Source: Paenibacillus paridis
Lineage (GTDB): Bacteria > Bacillota > Bacilli > Paenibacillales > Paenibacillaceae
NCBI RefSeq assembly: GCF_006345825.1
Contig: NZ_VCIX01000080.1
Coordinates: 65,129-129,128, forward strand
DNA: 64,000 nt
Direction: 5' to 3'
Both the position numbers and the translations under genes were made by a program. Below, in pieces: positions 55,829 through 64,000 of the stretch (position 1 is its first letter; each line of letters starts with the position of its first letter). The notes beneath the pieces were generated by a model, which worked only from the letters and a program-made list of their open reading frames with translations, did not search any database and was not told where the DNA came from.

Positions 55829-56698
55829 TTAGTGAATATCGCGTTTCTTAAACCGTCCGCCCTTCACATCGTGAATATTGCCTACAGCGAGGAAGGCCAC
55901 CGGGTCCAGCTCATGAACGATCGACTTCATCTTGGCTTCCTCCAGCCGCGTAATCACGCAAAAAATAACGCGTTTGCTCCCGCCTGTAAAGCCGCCTTCG
56001 CCATGCAAATAAGTCACGCCGCGCCCCAGCCTGCTCATAATCGCAGCACCGATTTCCTTAGCCTCATCACTGATGATCCAGACGGCCTTCGATTCGTCGA
56101 AGCCCTCGATCGTAATATCAATCAGCTTAAATGCAATGTAGTACGCAATAAGGGAATACATCGCGCGGTCCCAACCGAACACGAATCCCGCGCTGCCAAG
56201 AATAAACAAATTAAAGAACATGACCGTCTCGCCTACCGAGAAAGGAAGGCGTTTATTAAATAAAATAGCGACAATTTCCGTACCGTCCAGCGAGCCGCCG
56301 AATCGAATCACCATGCCGACGCCAACACCCAAAATGACGCCGCCGAAAATGGCAGCCAAAAAAGGCTCTACCGTCAGCGGGGGTACCGGATGAAGCAAAA
56401 AAGTGCCGATAGACATCACCGTGACACCGTACAATGTCGAAATGGCAAAGGTTTTGCCGATTTGCTTGTAACCCAAAAACAAGAAAGGAAGATTCAAAAG
56501 AAATAGAAAAAGACCGAGCGGCAAGGAAGACAAATGGGAAACCATAATCGATATACCGACAATACCGCCATCGATAATGTGGTTAGGGACAAGAAAAATT
56601 TCCAAACCAACCGAAACCAGCGCCGCTCCGAGCGTAATAAACAACACCCTTCGCAGAACTTCGAGCTTCGATAGTCTGTGATGCTGTAATGTTCCCAT
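55829..56698 (-). CDS. YitT-family membrane protein (DUF2179)
   Basis: The 289-residue protein has five to six N-terminal membrane helices (about 15-200, with LGAALVSVGLEIFLVPNHIIDGGIVGIS) and a cytoplasmic DUF2179 domain (about 205-285, GVTYLHGEGGFTGG, AFLAVGNIHDVKGGRF). Function of the family is unclear; one member has been linked to sporulation or ion handling. The ATG at 56698 is preferred over one four codons earlier that abuts its ribosome site. Confidence 0.9.
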   Translation of the reverse strand: MGTLQHHRLSKLEVLRRVLFITLGAALVSVGLEIFLVPNHIIDGGIVGISIMVSHLSSLPLGLFLFLLNLPFLFLGYKQIGKTFAISTLYGVTVMSIGTFLLHPVPPLTVEPFLAAIFGGVILGVGVGMVIRFGGSLDGTEIVAILFNKRLPFSVGETVMFFNLFILGSAGFVFGWDRAMYSLIAYYIAFKLIDITIEGFDESKAVWIISDEAKEIGAAIMSRLGRGVTYLHGEGGFTGGSKRVIFCVITRLEEAKMKSIVHELDPVAFLAVGNIHDVKGGRFKKRDIH

Positions 56699-56782
56699 AT
56701 AAATGCACATCTCCTACTAGCTCTATTTCTCATTATTTTACCTTAAACGCATGCAGATATAAAGCTAGACTGCCATTATAGC

Positions 56783-56835
56783 AAAAAGAAACCTTCCCGC
56801 TTGCCAGCAATCAATGCCGCTGCTTGGAAGGTTTC
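56783..56835 (-). terminator. Terminator after the 117-aa gene
   Basis: GAAACCTTCC (56788-56797) pairs with GGAAGGTTTC (56826-56835). On the minus strand a TTTTTG tract follows. Confidence 0.85.
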
Positions 56836-56848
56836 CGATGTCGTCTTT

Positions 56849-57202
56849 CTATCCGATGACCGAGAAGGCTTCTACGCCAGCCGGAATCGGTTTGGTCCGA
56901 TATACTCTGGCCAAGCTATCGTAGACCTGAATCGTATAGTCAACCGTCGTCAAGGTAGGCACTGAGCTAAAAAACACAACGCCAAACCGGTCGAAGGCTG
57001 CTGTCTGTACCAGCGTCGTGCCTCTGTAAATCGCCGCGAAAAATCCTGTCGTAATAAAGGGAACGCCGTTATTATCCACCCAAAGCACCGTCAGTCGATT
57101 GAATGTCGGTCCGGTTTGCCTTTTAACGGCTTTCGTTTTTTTCAATAGCGCCTTTTTGGTAACCATCGGTCCCAATAATGGCGGTTTAACCCGAATAGCC
57201 AT
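56849..57202 (-). CDS. Conserved-looking hypothetical protein (117 aa)
   Basis: I do not recognise a family. The first ~32 residues are basic and proline/lysine-rich (VKPPLLGPMVTKKALLKKTK). The remaining ~85 form a beta-rich domain (NRLTVLWVDNNGVPF, TTVDYTIQVYDSLARVYR). It has no signal peptide or membrane helix. The start has a strong GGAGGG 5-6 nt upstream and the gene has its own terminator, so it is a real single-gene unit. A structural or spore-coat role is possible but not shown. Confidence 0.75.
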   Translation of the reverse strand: MAIRVKPPLLGPMVTKKALLKKTKAVKRQTGPTFNRLTVLWVDNNGVPFITTGFFAAIYRGTTLVQTAAFDRFGVVFFSSVPTLTTVDYTIQVYDSLARVYRTKPIPAGVEAFSVIG

Positions 57203-57294
57203 ACTGTCCCTCCTTCCCGCATCTTCGTTACCATATGCGAGAGGGTAAGGGTTGGTATGGTCATGCTCCTAGCGAGAAGAACGAAATATATCGC

Positions 57295-58377
57295 CTATAG
57301 CTCTTTGATAATCGTAATGTGCAGCTCATCCTTCAGCTCGATTTCATAAGGCGAAGCGGGAGGCATGCCACCTGCCTCCATAATGATGCGTACGCGGGGA
57401 CGGTGAACGGCAAGCTCGTTATTTTCCGATACGACGCCGACCTGACCCGTACTCAGCAGTAGCGAGGTCGAAATCGGATAAATCGAAATATGCTTGCAAA
57501 AGAGCTTGATGAGTTCCAAATCAAAGAAGGTGCCTCCAGCAGCAAACAAAAACTCGATGGCTTCGCTGGCTGTATAACGCTTGCGGTACGGCCGCGGCGA
57601 AGTTAAAGCATCGAACGTATCCGCAAGGCCAACGATTTGGGCATACATATGAATTTCGTTTTCTTTAAGCCCGCGCGGGTAACCCGACCCGTTAAATCGC
57701 TCATGATGCTGCAGCGCGCAGTGAGCGGACACGATAGAAATATCATGGTATTTGCGCAGTATGTCAAAGCCATCCTTGGCATGGCTATGAAGAAGTGTAC
57801 GTTCTTCTGCAGATAAACTGCCTTTGTTAGCCAGCAACTTTGGGGGCATCTTGGTCATCCCGATATCGAAGAGCAATGCGCCAATGCCAAGCTCCTCCAA
57901 TTGGTTTCGGTTAAATCCCTTCGCAATGCCCATAATGCCTGCAAGCACCGCCACGTTAAACGAGTGTTGAAACAAATAGGCGTCCATGGCATGGATGCTC
58001 GTGAGATTGACAAGCATATTTGGTCTGGATGACAGATCCTGCATGATCTGTCCGAATACAGCCCGAAAATTACGCCCCATGTCAGGAGCGATGGTACGGC
58101 CCTTTGTAACCGTTTGGTCCTTGAAGGAATTCATCGTTTTATAAATCGTATCGACGGCCTGCTTGCGCGTCTCTTCTCGAATCGTATCCTCCGGTATCAA
58201 ATCCGCTGTCAATCCGTCTTCGATGAATAGAAAGTCAATGCCTAGGTTGAACAAGCGGTCAATATACCGATCATTCAGCTCAACGCCTTCTCCCAGAAGC
58301 ACGTTTCCGTTTTCTTGAAAAATGGGCTTTGCCACCTTGTCACCAGGCTTGACCATTCCAATTTGCACTTTTCTCAT
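57295..58377 (-). CDS. HD-GYP protein with degenerate metal site
   Basis: The 360-residue protein has an N-terminal domain of ~100 residues and an HD-GYP domain (about 120-320). HD-GYP enzymes hydrolyse cyclic di-GMP with a metal centre. The HHE-GYP signature HHERFNGSGYP (224-234) and helices around H138 and H199 are kept. The defining HD pair is FD (F170-D171 in LLFDIGMTKMP), the usual Lys after it is Met, and the DG of the GYP motif is NG. Activity is therefore doubtful; it may be a c-di-GMP sensor. It lies next to a GGDEF protein gene on the same strand. Confidence 0.9.
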   Translation of the reverse strand: MRKVQIGMVKPGDKVAKPIFQENGNVLLGEGVELNDRYIDRLFNLGIDFLFIEDGLTADLIPEDTIREETRKQAVDTIYKTMNSFKDQTVTKGRTIAPDMGRNFRAVFGQIMQDLSSRPNMLVNLTSIHAMDAYLFQHSFNVAVLAGIMGIAKGFNRNQLEELGIGALLFDIGMTKMPPKLLANKGSLSAEERTLLHSHAKDGFDILRKYHDISIVSAHCALQHHERFNGSGYPRGLKENEIHMYAQIVGLADTFDALTSPRPYRKRYTASEAIEFLFAAGGTFFDLELIKLFCKHISIYPISTSLLLSTGQVGVVSENNELAVHRPRVRIIMEAGGMPPASPYEIELKDELHITIIKEL

Positions 58378-58493
58378 TAGATTAGTTCCCGCCTTTGATA
58401 GTTATAGCGCTTGTAACCGGATAGCCTCTATTTTATCAGATGATTGTCCGACTGACTATGGAAAGAGCCTCAAGCGTAAACGGCTGGATATCA

Positions 58494-58524
58494 AAAAAAG
58501 GCCTGACCGCTTTCCGTTCAGGCA
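58494..58524 (-). terminator. Terminator of the GGDEF gene
   Basis: GCCTGA (58502-58507) pairs with TCAGGC (58519-58524) and adjoining bases. On the minus strand CTTTTTTT follows, immediately after the stop. Confidence 0.82.
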
Positions 58525-58525
58525 C

Positions 58526-60211
58526 TCAGGCTAGCTTTCGTTTGACAATTCGGTTCCGTCCATTGTACTTGGCCTCATATAAAGCAGCGTCTGCTTGGGC
58601 AAGCAGCTCGCGCAAAAAAGCTTTGGGATCTGCAAGATCGGAAGGCTCAAAATGCTCAATGGAAATAACGCCCATGCTTATCGTAACCGATATCGGCTGA
58701 TCCCCGTTACCCGTAATGACTTGATTATGTTCAACCGCTTCCATGAGCTGTTCTGCGATAAGATCCGCTTGCTCACGGTTCGTATGCGGCAAATATACCG
58801 TAAATTCTTCGCCGCCATACCTTGCCAATATATCCGTAAACCGCAGAGTGTTCCTGACCGCAGCGACCGTGCTGCAAAGCACTTCATCCCCTACCAAATG
58901 GCCGTATTGATCGTTAATCGACTTAAAATGGTCCAGATCGAACAAAAAGATAGAGAAGGGAATGCCGTAACGAATATTGCTGACGACCTCCTGCTCCAGC
59001 TGATGCAGCAAATAACGGCGGTTAAAGCAGCCGGTCAGCCCGTCGGTAATTGCCATATGCTCCAGTTTCTTGTTCGCTTGAAACAGCTCGTCCTGCATAA
59101 TAAGCAGGTCGCGGTTTCGATCCTGCAGCTGTTCGTTTTGCGTGTTGGTTTCCTGCACGAGCAATCTCAGCTCTGTGACATCCTGGAAGGTGAGCACTCT
59201 TCCAACCAACGTCTTCTTGTTATTCAGTATAGGTGCGGATTGAACGATCACATGCCTATACTTGTCAAAATGAACGGCAATCTCAATCTCGCCCCGATCC
59301 AAAGGCTGCTTGCGCTGCGCTTCAAAAAAAATCGCAAACTCTTTCAAGGCCTCCTTCTTGAAAGGCGGGCCTAGAAGAGCGGGATTGAATTGGTCTCCGA
59401 TTCGAAGGCGAATGATCGATTTGATCACTTTATTGACTTCAATAATCGTATCGTTCTCATCCAGCACGATTACGCCCATGGACATCGTATTCATGACATC
59501 CCGCTGAACCGTTTGAATGATATCCAGCACCTTATTGCGCTTGATGGCGTGTACAAGGTATGAAGCTGCTAATGCCATTCCTATTGAAATCAAAGGAATG
59601 TAGCGCTCAAACTTCTCAATAATGAGCACATTGACAAGCAGATCCGAAACCGCAAACAGAACAAGCACAAACATGCCGTTGATTGCCGTCTTGATCAGCG
59701 TGCGCTGACGCTCCGAGTTCTCTCCCCGGATCTTGTGGAACATAATAATAAAGGATACCGTCACATAAAGGATTAGCTGAATGATCATGATCCAATACAA
59801 GGGGCCGTGCTGCAGCTGCTTAAGGGGCGAGAGCTCCTCGTTGATCTGCAGAAACATGCCGCCCGGATTGAGAATAACAACAGCAACGGAAATAAGGGCT
59901 GGAAGCGCAATAATGAACAACCGGCTCTTCCGTATCACGTACGACTGACCGGTAAGAAAAACAATAAATATAAACCAGCCGATCCCAAGCAGCGAAAGGC
60001 CCGTATAAGAAATCGATAGATAGAATATTCGATATAAGGTGGAAGTGGTCGTCTGTGAGACAAATTGAAACAGTGTCCATACCATAAATACGGTATGCAA
60101 AAATAAATAGATACGGTGCAATACCGTAACTGTGCCTGAGGCAAACACGTAGAAAAACAAGCCGAACAGCACTAGAAACATACTAAAGTCTAGCCAGATC
60201 ATCCATCCCAA
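58526..60211 (-). CDS. Membrane-bound diguanylate cyclase (7TM-PAS-GGDEF)
   Basis: The 561-residue protein has seven to eight N-terminal membrane helices (about 5-230), a PAS domain (about 240-370, MGVIVLDENDTIIEVNK), a coiled coil (about 372-400) and a GGDEF domain (about 405-560). The active-site motif is GGEEF in ARYGGEEFTVYLP, and FDLDHFKSIND is intact, so c-di-GMP synthesis is likely. An RxxD inhibitory site is not obvious. The start is TTG 60211 (GGGTGA 6 nt upstream) or ATG 60202. Confidence 0.92.
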   Translation of the reverse strand: MGWMIWLDFSMFLVLFGLFFYVFASGTVTVLHRIYLFLHTVFMVWTLFQFVSQTTTSTLYRIFYLSISYTGLSLLGIGWFIFIVFLTGQSYVIRKSRLFIIALPALISVAVVILNPGGMFLQINEELSPLKQLQHGPLYWIMIIQLILYVTVSFIIMFHKIRGENSERQRTLIKTAINGMFVLVLFAVSDLLVNVLIIEKFERYIPLISIGMALAASYLVHAIKRNKVLDIIQTVQRDVMNTMSMGVIVLDENDTIIEVNKVIKSIIRLRIGDQFNPALLGPPFKKEALKEFAIFFEAQRKQPLDRGEIEIAVHFDKYRHVIVQSAPILNNKKTLVGRVLTFQDVTELRLLVQETNTQNEQLQDRNRDLLIMQDELFQANKKLEHMAITDGLTGCFNRRYLLHQLEQEVVSNIRYGIPFSIFLFDLDHFKSINDQYGHLVGDEVLCSTVAAVRNTLRFTDILARYGGEEFTVYLPHTNREQADLIAEQLMEAVEHNQVITGNGDQPISVTISMGVISIEHFEPSDLADPKAFLRELLAQADAALYEAKYNGRNRIVKRKLA

Positions 60212-60311
60212 TACGGTTCACCCATTCGTTTGATAGCCATCTTCTTCCATTGTATCAAATGTTAATTGTATCGACAATTACTTAAATTCATAATTAATAG
60301 CTTTCTGTTCT

Positions 60312-61514
60312 TCAGTCTTGCTCCATGCGCGATTCATGGCGAACGGGCCACCTGTCGGCCAGCATATGTTCGAGTGAAGGAGAGATGCTTAAAAACTGGC
60401 GGAACTGTTCATATTGCTCCCACTTTTTCGCAGAAACGCCCTGCTGCTCGGTGCGTACGGCACGAATTAGCAAATTTTTCGGAGTATGCTCCGGGTCCAC
60501 GAATTCCAGCATTTGCACTTTATAACCAAGCACCTCAAGCAGCGTGCCACGGGCGGCATCGGTTGCCAGCGCCGCAAATCGCTCCTTCAGCAATCCCTGC
60601 GACAGGATCGGTGACAGTGCATCGTTGGTCACCTGCTTGAACAGCTCATGCTGGCAGCAGGGCACGGACATGATGACTGAAGCTCCCCAGTTCACGGCTT
60701 TGGCGAGTGCGGCGTCCGTTGCTGTATCACAGGCATGCAGCGTAACGACCATATCCGCAGACTGAAGCTCTTCATATTCGGCAATATCGCCAACGAGAAA
60801 TTTCAACTTGTCATAGCCGAGCTTCTCTGCCAGCTCTGAGCAAAAAGCGATCACATCCGCTTTTAAGTCCAATCCGATAATATTAATCTCCCGCTGCTGC
60901 TCCACGGCCAGAAGATGATAAAGCGCGAAGGTCAAATAAGATTTGCCGCAGCCAAAATCAACGATGGTCAGCTCCCGGTCCTTTGGCAAATAAGCCAGCA
61001 CGTCCGTCACCATTTCCAGGAAACGATTGATCTGCCTGTATTTATCCTGTTTCTTGGCATGGACAAGCCCCTCGGCTGTCATGATGCCAAGCTCAACAAG
61101 GAACGGAGCAGCCTTCCCTTCTGCCAAAACCCGCTGTTTCTGCCTGTTGTGCTGCAGGCTTGTGGGACGAGCCCCTCCAGTTGGCGGCTTCCTCAGAATC
61201 GCGGCTTTCCCTTTCTTGCTGAAGAGCAGCTGCACATCAGCTTCAGTCGTTTTCACCAGCGCTTGGCGATAGCTTTCCTGAAGCTGGCTAATCACCTGCG
61301 CAGCTGCTTGATCTACCGCTATATTTTCATGTGTTACCTTCGTAGGGTAATGGTACTCAAACTGGTAATGCAAACCATTCTTTAGCTCGATTGGACGGAT
61401 AACCGTCTTGGGCGAGGCTGTACCGTCCTTGCGCCTCGGTTGGCTGAGGGTAGCCTGCAGCAGCTCTCCGCTATCGATCCAATTCGTGATGTCTTGCTGC
61501 CATTGTTCCGTCAT
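60312..61514 (-). CDS. METTL25-like SAM methyltransferase
   Basis: The 400-residue protein has a class I methyltransferase core (about 180-310) of the PF13679 type. Motifs are VDFGCGKSYLTFALYHLL, NIIGLDLKADVI, MVVTLHACDTATD and SVPCCQHEL. The N-terminal ~170 residues may bind RNA or another substrate. Substrate unknown; an RNA or ribosomal target is a guess from relatives. It is last of a four-gene minus-strand run starting at yyaC. The ATG at 61514 is chosen. A start at 61535 lacks a ribosome site. Confidence 0.85.
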   Translation of the reverse strand: MTEQWQQDITNWIDSGELLQATLSQPRRKDGTASPKTVIRPIELKNGLHYQFEYHYPTKVTHENIAVDQAAAQVISQLQESYRQALVKTTEADVQLLFSKKGKAAILRKPPTGGARPTSLQHNRQKQRVLAEGKAAPFLVELGIMTAEGLVHAKKQDKYRQINRFLEMVTDVLAYLPKDRELTIVDFGCGKSYLTFALYHLLAVEQQREINIIGLDLKADVIAFCSELAEKLGYDKLKFLVGDIAEYEELQSADMVVTLHACDTATDAALAKAVNWGASVIMSVPCCQHELFKQVTNDALSPILSQGLLKERFAALATDAARGTLLEVLGYKVQMLEFVDPEHTPKNLLIRAVRTEQQGVSAKKWEQYEQFRQFLSISPSLEHMLADRWPVRHESRMEQD

Positions 61515-61544
61515 GCCCGACCACTCGCTTCCCATAAAAAGTTT

Positions 61545-62201
61545 TTAAAGCTGCGCTTGCTCCTTAAGCAGGGATGTAAGCCCCTCCTCAATTTCCTCGC
61601 GCGGCAAACCGCCAGCCTCAAGCCGTTCATTCGCTTGCAGCAGCATCCGCCTATAGATGGCCTCTGCTTCGTGAACGGTTATCGCATCGTCTCCAAGCAG
61701 CTCATGCATCATATTTTCCGCCAAGTCGTAGTGCCCTTCCGCTTCCTGCCATTCCAGCAGCAGCCGCTTCGTAGGCAATGGCAGCTCATAAGGGAGGAGC
61801 TTCTCTAGCAGCTCGGCTATTTGCTCCCTAGGTTCCGCAATGGTCGGCTCCGCATCAGCCAGCGACAAGCGTATGAAGAGATGCAGTGACTTTACATAGG
61901 CAACAAAGCTATCGTCCTCGCGGCCTAAATCGCCATTCAGCTCAGCTTCCTGCCGCATTAATACGGCAATCGCTTGCAGATGATCGCTTTCCAGTATTCC
62001 GTTGGTTGTCATGACCTTCATGAGGTCCTCATCGGATAATGATCGGATCAGCTTGCTGCTAAGCCGAAACCGCTTGTCGAGAAGCTCGTCAATAAACAGC
62101 AGTGCATCCTCATGCTTCTTCTCCCGCCGCAGATTCAGGATTTGGCCAACCGCCTCCGTCATCTGTTCAATCATTCTCATAAAATAATCCCGCTGGAACA
62201 T
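61545..62201 (-). CDS. Helical protein, probably DUF6483 family
   Basis: The 218-residue all-helical protein begins MFQRDYFMRMIEQMTEAVGQILNL-like, which I associate with the DUF6483 family. It has TPR-like helical pairs (DALLFIDELLDKRFRL, AENMMHELLGDDAITVHEAEAIYRRML). There is no signal peptide. Function unknown. It sits 23 bp after the hydrolase gene, with the start at ATG 62201 after GGGAGAGGAGGA. Confidence 0.75.
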   Translation of the reverse strand: MFQRDYFMRMIEQMTEAVGQILNLRREKKHEDALLFIDELLDKRFRLSSKLIRSLSDEDLMKVMTTNGILESDHLQAIAVLMRQEAELNGDLGREDDSFVAYVKSLHLFIRLSLADAEPTIAEPREQIAELLEKLLPYELPLPTKRLLLEWQEAEGHYDLAENMMHELLGDDAITVHEAEAIYRRMLLQANERLEAGGLPREEIEEGLTSLLKEQAQL

Positions 62202-62224
62202 CGGACTCCTCCTCTCCCGGCAAT

Positions 62225-63073
62225 CTAAGGTTTAGTCTTAATGAAATCCAGGATCGCCGACGCCAGTTCCTTCGGCTCTTCTGCCATGCTCATATGACCC
62301 GCGCTCTTCAGCTCGACCTTTACAGTTGCCGCATTGGCAGCGGCGAAAACATTTTCCACGGGAATTACTTTGTCGTTAGCCCCGGCTACCAGCAAGACAG
62401 GAAGGTCCGATTGCTCAATAACAGATTTGCGATCAATGCGTGCCTTCATGCCTTTTGCGGTACCGATAGCCCCTTGCAGCGCTGTGCCATAACCGATTTG
62501 CTTGCCCCGTTCTACCTCTTCAGCCAAGCTTTCGACATGATTGGGAGCAAACAGCTTAGGAAGCAATCCGTCCACAAATGGCTTAATCCCGTTTTCCTCC
62601 AAGGCAGCGACTGCTTTGTCGCGATTCTCTTTCGCCGCCTCGCTGTCTGCCAGCGGAGTTGAATGAATCAGACCGAAGCCGGAAAGCTTCTTGGCATATT
62701 TCTCCGCGAACGCAAGGGTAATATATCCGCCCAATGAATGGCCAAGCATGACTGCATTATGAATCTGCAGGCCGATTAACAATTCGGCAACGTCATCTGC
62801 ATACTTCTCCATCGTATAAATGTCATCTTCAGGCGCTGAGCTTCTTCCATGCCCACGGCCGTCCGGCGCAATCACGCGAACGTAAGGCTCCAAATCATCT
62901 ACGATTTTCTCCCAGTAAGCCGAGCTCCCGCAATAGCCATGAAGCAGAACAATGGTTTCCGTGAGCCCGTCCGCAGCGCCTCCGTCCTCGGGATGGGAAT
63001 CATAATAAGCAAGCTGTACTCCATTATTCAAAAATAGTTTGCGCTGCGCAATCGAGTATACTTCTGTGGACAT
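62225..63073 (-). CDS. Alpha/beta-fold hydrolase
   Basis: The 282-residue cytoplasmic hydrolase has the oxyanion region LLHGYCGSSAYW, the nucleophile elbow MLGHSLGGY (Ser), an acid region VLLVAGANDKVIP and a C-terminal His (KSAGHMSMAEEP). Substrate unknown. The ATG at 63073 has GGAG 10 nt upstream; a GTG three codons earlier nearly overlaps the site. It follows yyaC by 15 bp. Confidence 0.9.
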   Translation of the reverse strand: MSTEVYSIAQRKLFLNNGVQLAYYDSHPEDGGAADGLTETIVLLHGYCGSSAYWEKIVDDLEPYVRVIAPDGRGHGRSSAPEDDIYTMEKYADDVAELLIGLQIHNAVMLGHSLGGYITLAFAEKYAKKLSGFGLIHSTPLADSEAAKENRDKAVAALEENGIKPFVDGLLPKLFAPNHVESLAEEVERGKQIGYGTALQGAIGTAKGMKARIDRKSVIEQSDLPVLLVAGANDKVIPVENVFAAANAATVKVELKSAGHMSMAEEPKELASAILDFIKTKP

Positions 63074-63088
63074 CTGTCGCACGCTCCT

Positions 63089-63659
63089 TTATATTATTGG
63101 AATTTGGGATTCTTGCCTTTGCTTTGCCGCTGGTGTTCCTGTCGCTTTCTTCCACGCAGAGTCAATGGCGTTAACCGCTTCTTTAGCCATTCTCAGCACC
63201 TGATACAGAGATGTCGTTTGCAGCATCCAATAAGCCTTTGGACCATTCATATTAACAACCCCTGCCACGCTATAATGCCCAATGGCAGGCAATCGACGAC
63301 CGATGGCCTTACCTGGCTGGAGCGGCCCCTCGGCAACGATGAACCGTCCTACTGAGACTGGCCTGCCAAGGCAAGCGTCAATGGCAATAACAATCGAGGC
63401 TGCTTCCAGCGATTGCAGCTCCCGCTCAACCGCATGCGCATCGCAGGGCTTCTCCAAAGTGCCGATAACATTCGGCCAGCCGCTCTCCTTCAACATCGTG
63501 CCTGTCAGCGGCCCGAAGGAGTCGCCGGTGGAACGGTCACTTCCGATGCAAACAAATACAATGCGGCTGACATCGCTATGCCGGGCGGCAATATTCTCAA
63601 AAAATTGCTCGATCTCACTTCTCGTCGGCTGTTCCGTTTTCTTGCACCTGCCCTGTCAT
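63089..63659 (-). CDS. yyaC: Sporulation protein YyaC (DUF1256) with apparent 5' frameshift
   Basis: The open frame 63089-63655 encodes the YyaC/DUF1256 core, a germination-protease-like fold: FVCIGSDRSTGDSFGPL, AIDACLGRP and PAIGHYSVAGVVNMNG. The frame has no ATG, GTG or TTG before the conserved core; the first Met (63496) is already past the CIGSDRSTGD motif. An ATG at 63659 opens a frame of 14 codons that would join the YyaC frame if the AAAA run (minus strand, 63640-63637) were AAA. So the gene is either frameshifted, contains a sequence error, or uses recoding or a rare start such as ATT/ATC. In studied relatives the protein is made during sporulation. Confidence 0.8.
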
Positions 63660-63738
63660 GATTTGCTGATCATTTCTGCTTTCAATTGTATCCAATTTTA
63701 AGTTCCTGTTCAATTTATGGTCTTTCCCTTTTGAATCA

Positions 63739-63747
63739 TGTTACAAT
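63739..63747 (+). promoter_or_regulatory. Candidate extended -10 promoter of the yfkK-like gene
   Basis: TG-T-TACAAT (63739-63747) is an extended -10 element about 80 bp before the plus-strand gene. No good -35 is visible, so support is limited. Confidence 0.4.
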
Positions 63748-63827
63748 TACTGCAAAGCAAGATGTGCGGATAAGCCCGTGCTTTGAGAGCCGATGACGGC
63801 CAGCAAACCAAATTCAGGAGGCAAACC

Positions 63828-64000
63828 ATGACCAATTTAGAATTACAAACCCAAGAAAATGTAGCATTCATGATTGAAGTTATAAAAACAAAGCTGAAAA
63901 TGGCTTCTGCTGCAGCAATGCAGGCTTCTAACTTTGACCTGAATAAATACGAGGATATTAAAGATCTCTATGAAGTGGTCGCGTCCAAGGAGAAATTCAG
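63828..64000 (+). CDS. yfkK: YfkK-like DUF1128 protein, partial
   Basis: The first 57 codons are in the window; the rest lies past the right edge. The sequence shows the DUF1128/YfkK pattern: EENVAFMI-like start, KMASAAAMQASNFDLNKYEDI, LYEVVASKEKFS. The family is ~70-80 residues, so only about 20 residues are missing. GGAGG lies 6 nt before the ATG. Function unknown in Bacillus. Confidence 0.85.
   Translation, partial: MTNLELQTQENVAFMIEVIKTKLKMASAAAMQASNFDLNKYEDIKDLYEVVASKEKF

Overview
The window looks like a chromosome segment of an endospore-forming Firmicute of the Paenibacillus/Cohnella type. The evidence is the core-gene order, strong GGAGG ribosome binding sites, T-box leaders, S-layer-homology (SLH) anchoring, the sporulation gene yyaC and a yfkK homologue. 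The backbone matches the Bacillus order thiL-tsaE-tsaB-rimI-tsaD-ydiF-moaC-tatA-tatC-groES-groEL, here read right to left on the minus strand. Lineage-specific blocks are inserted between its parts.

Left part (1-15 kb): an AT-rich block next to groEL. It holds an orphan OmpR-type response regulator whose phospho-acceptor Asp is Asn, an SLH-anchored clostripain-like protease, and two giant secreted Ig-repeat proteins, the second running off the left edge. The three promoters share one direct-repeat motif (CTTAAAG-N4-CTTTANA) exactly 27 nt upstream of a -10-like hexamer, which suggests a small self-contained regulon. groES-groEL follow with CIRCE control.

17.4-29.7 kb: two divergent iron/heme operons with good Fur boxes in a shared intergenic region. 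The minus operon encodes a 1625-residue NEAT/SLH surface receptor, an IsdE-like lipoprotein, a permease, an ATPase and a membrane-anchored NEAT protein. The plus operon encodes a second heme-type importer whose ATPase is fused to an IsdG-like heme monooxygenase.

29.8-36.1 kb: a three-gene uronate-polysaccharide set (heparinase II/III-like lyase, GH88 hydrolase, DUF2264), then a TetR regulator with an ABC-2/YhgE-like membrane protein that has a palindromic operator. 36.2-42.2 kb: tatC, tatA, molybdenum-cofactor genes, 5-formyl-THF cyclo-ligase and a ydiF-like ABC-F protein.

42.2-47.7 kb: a complete comQXPA quorum-sensing locus, including a 56-codon comX pheromone gene. Between it and the next genes lies a cluster of DnaA boxes (47.9-48.2 kb), in the same ydiF-tsaD interval where I recall one in B. 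subtilis. leuA follows, preceded by two tandem leucine T-boxes behind one consensus promoter.

51.8-64 kb: the t6A genes tsaD, tsaB and tsaE with rimI and thiL; a YitT-type membrane protein; a degenerate HD-GYP protein beside a membrane GGDEF protein; a METTL25-like methyltransferase; a helical DUF protein; an alpha/beta hydrolase; yyaC with an apparent 5' frameshift; and the start of a yfkK-like gene. I saw no tRNA, rRNA, CRISPR array or intact insertion sequence.
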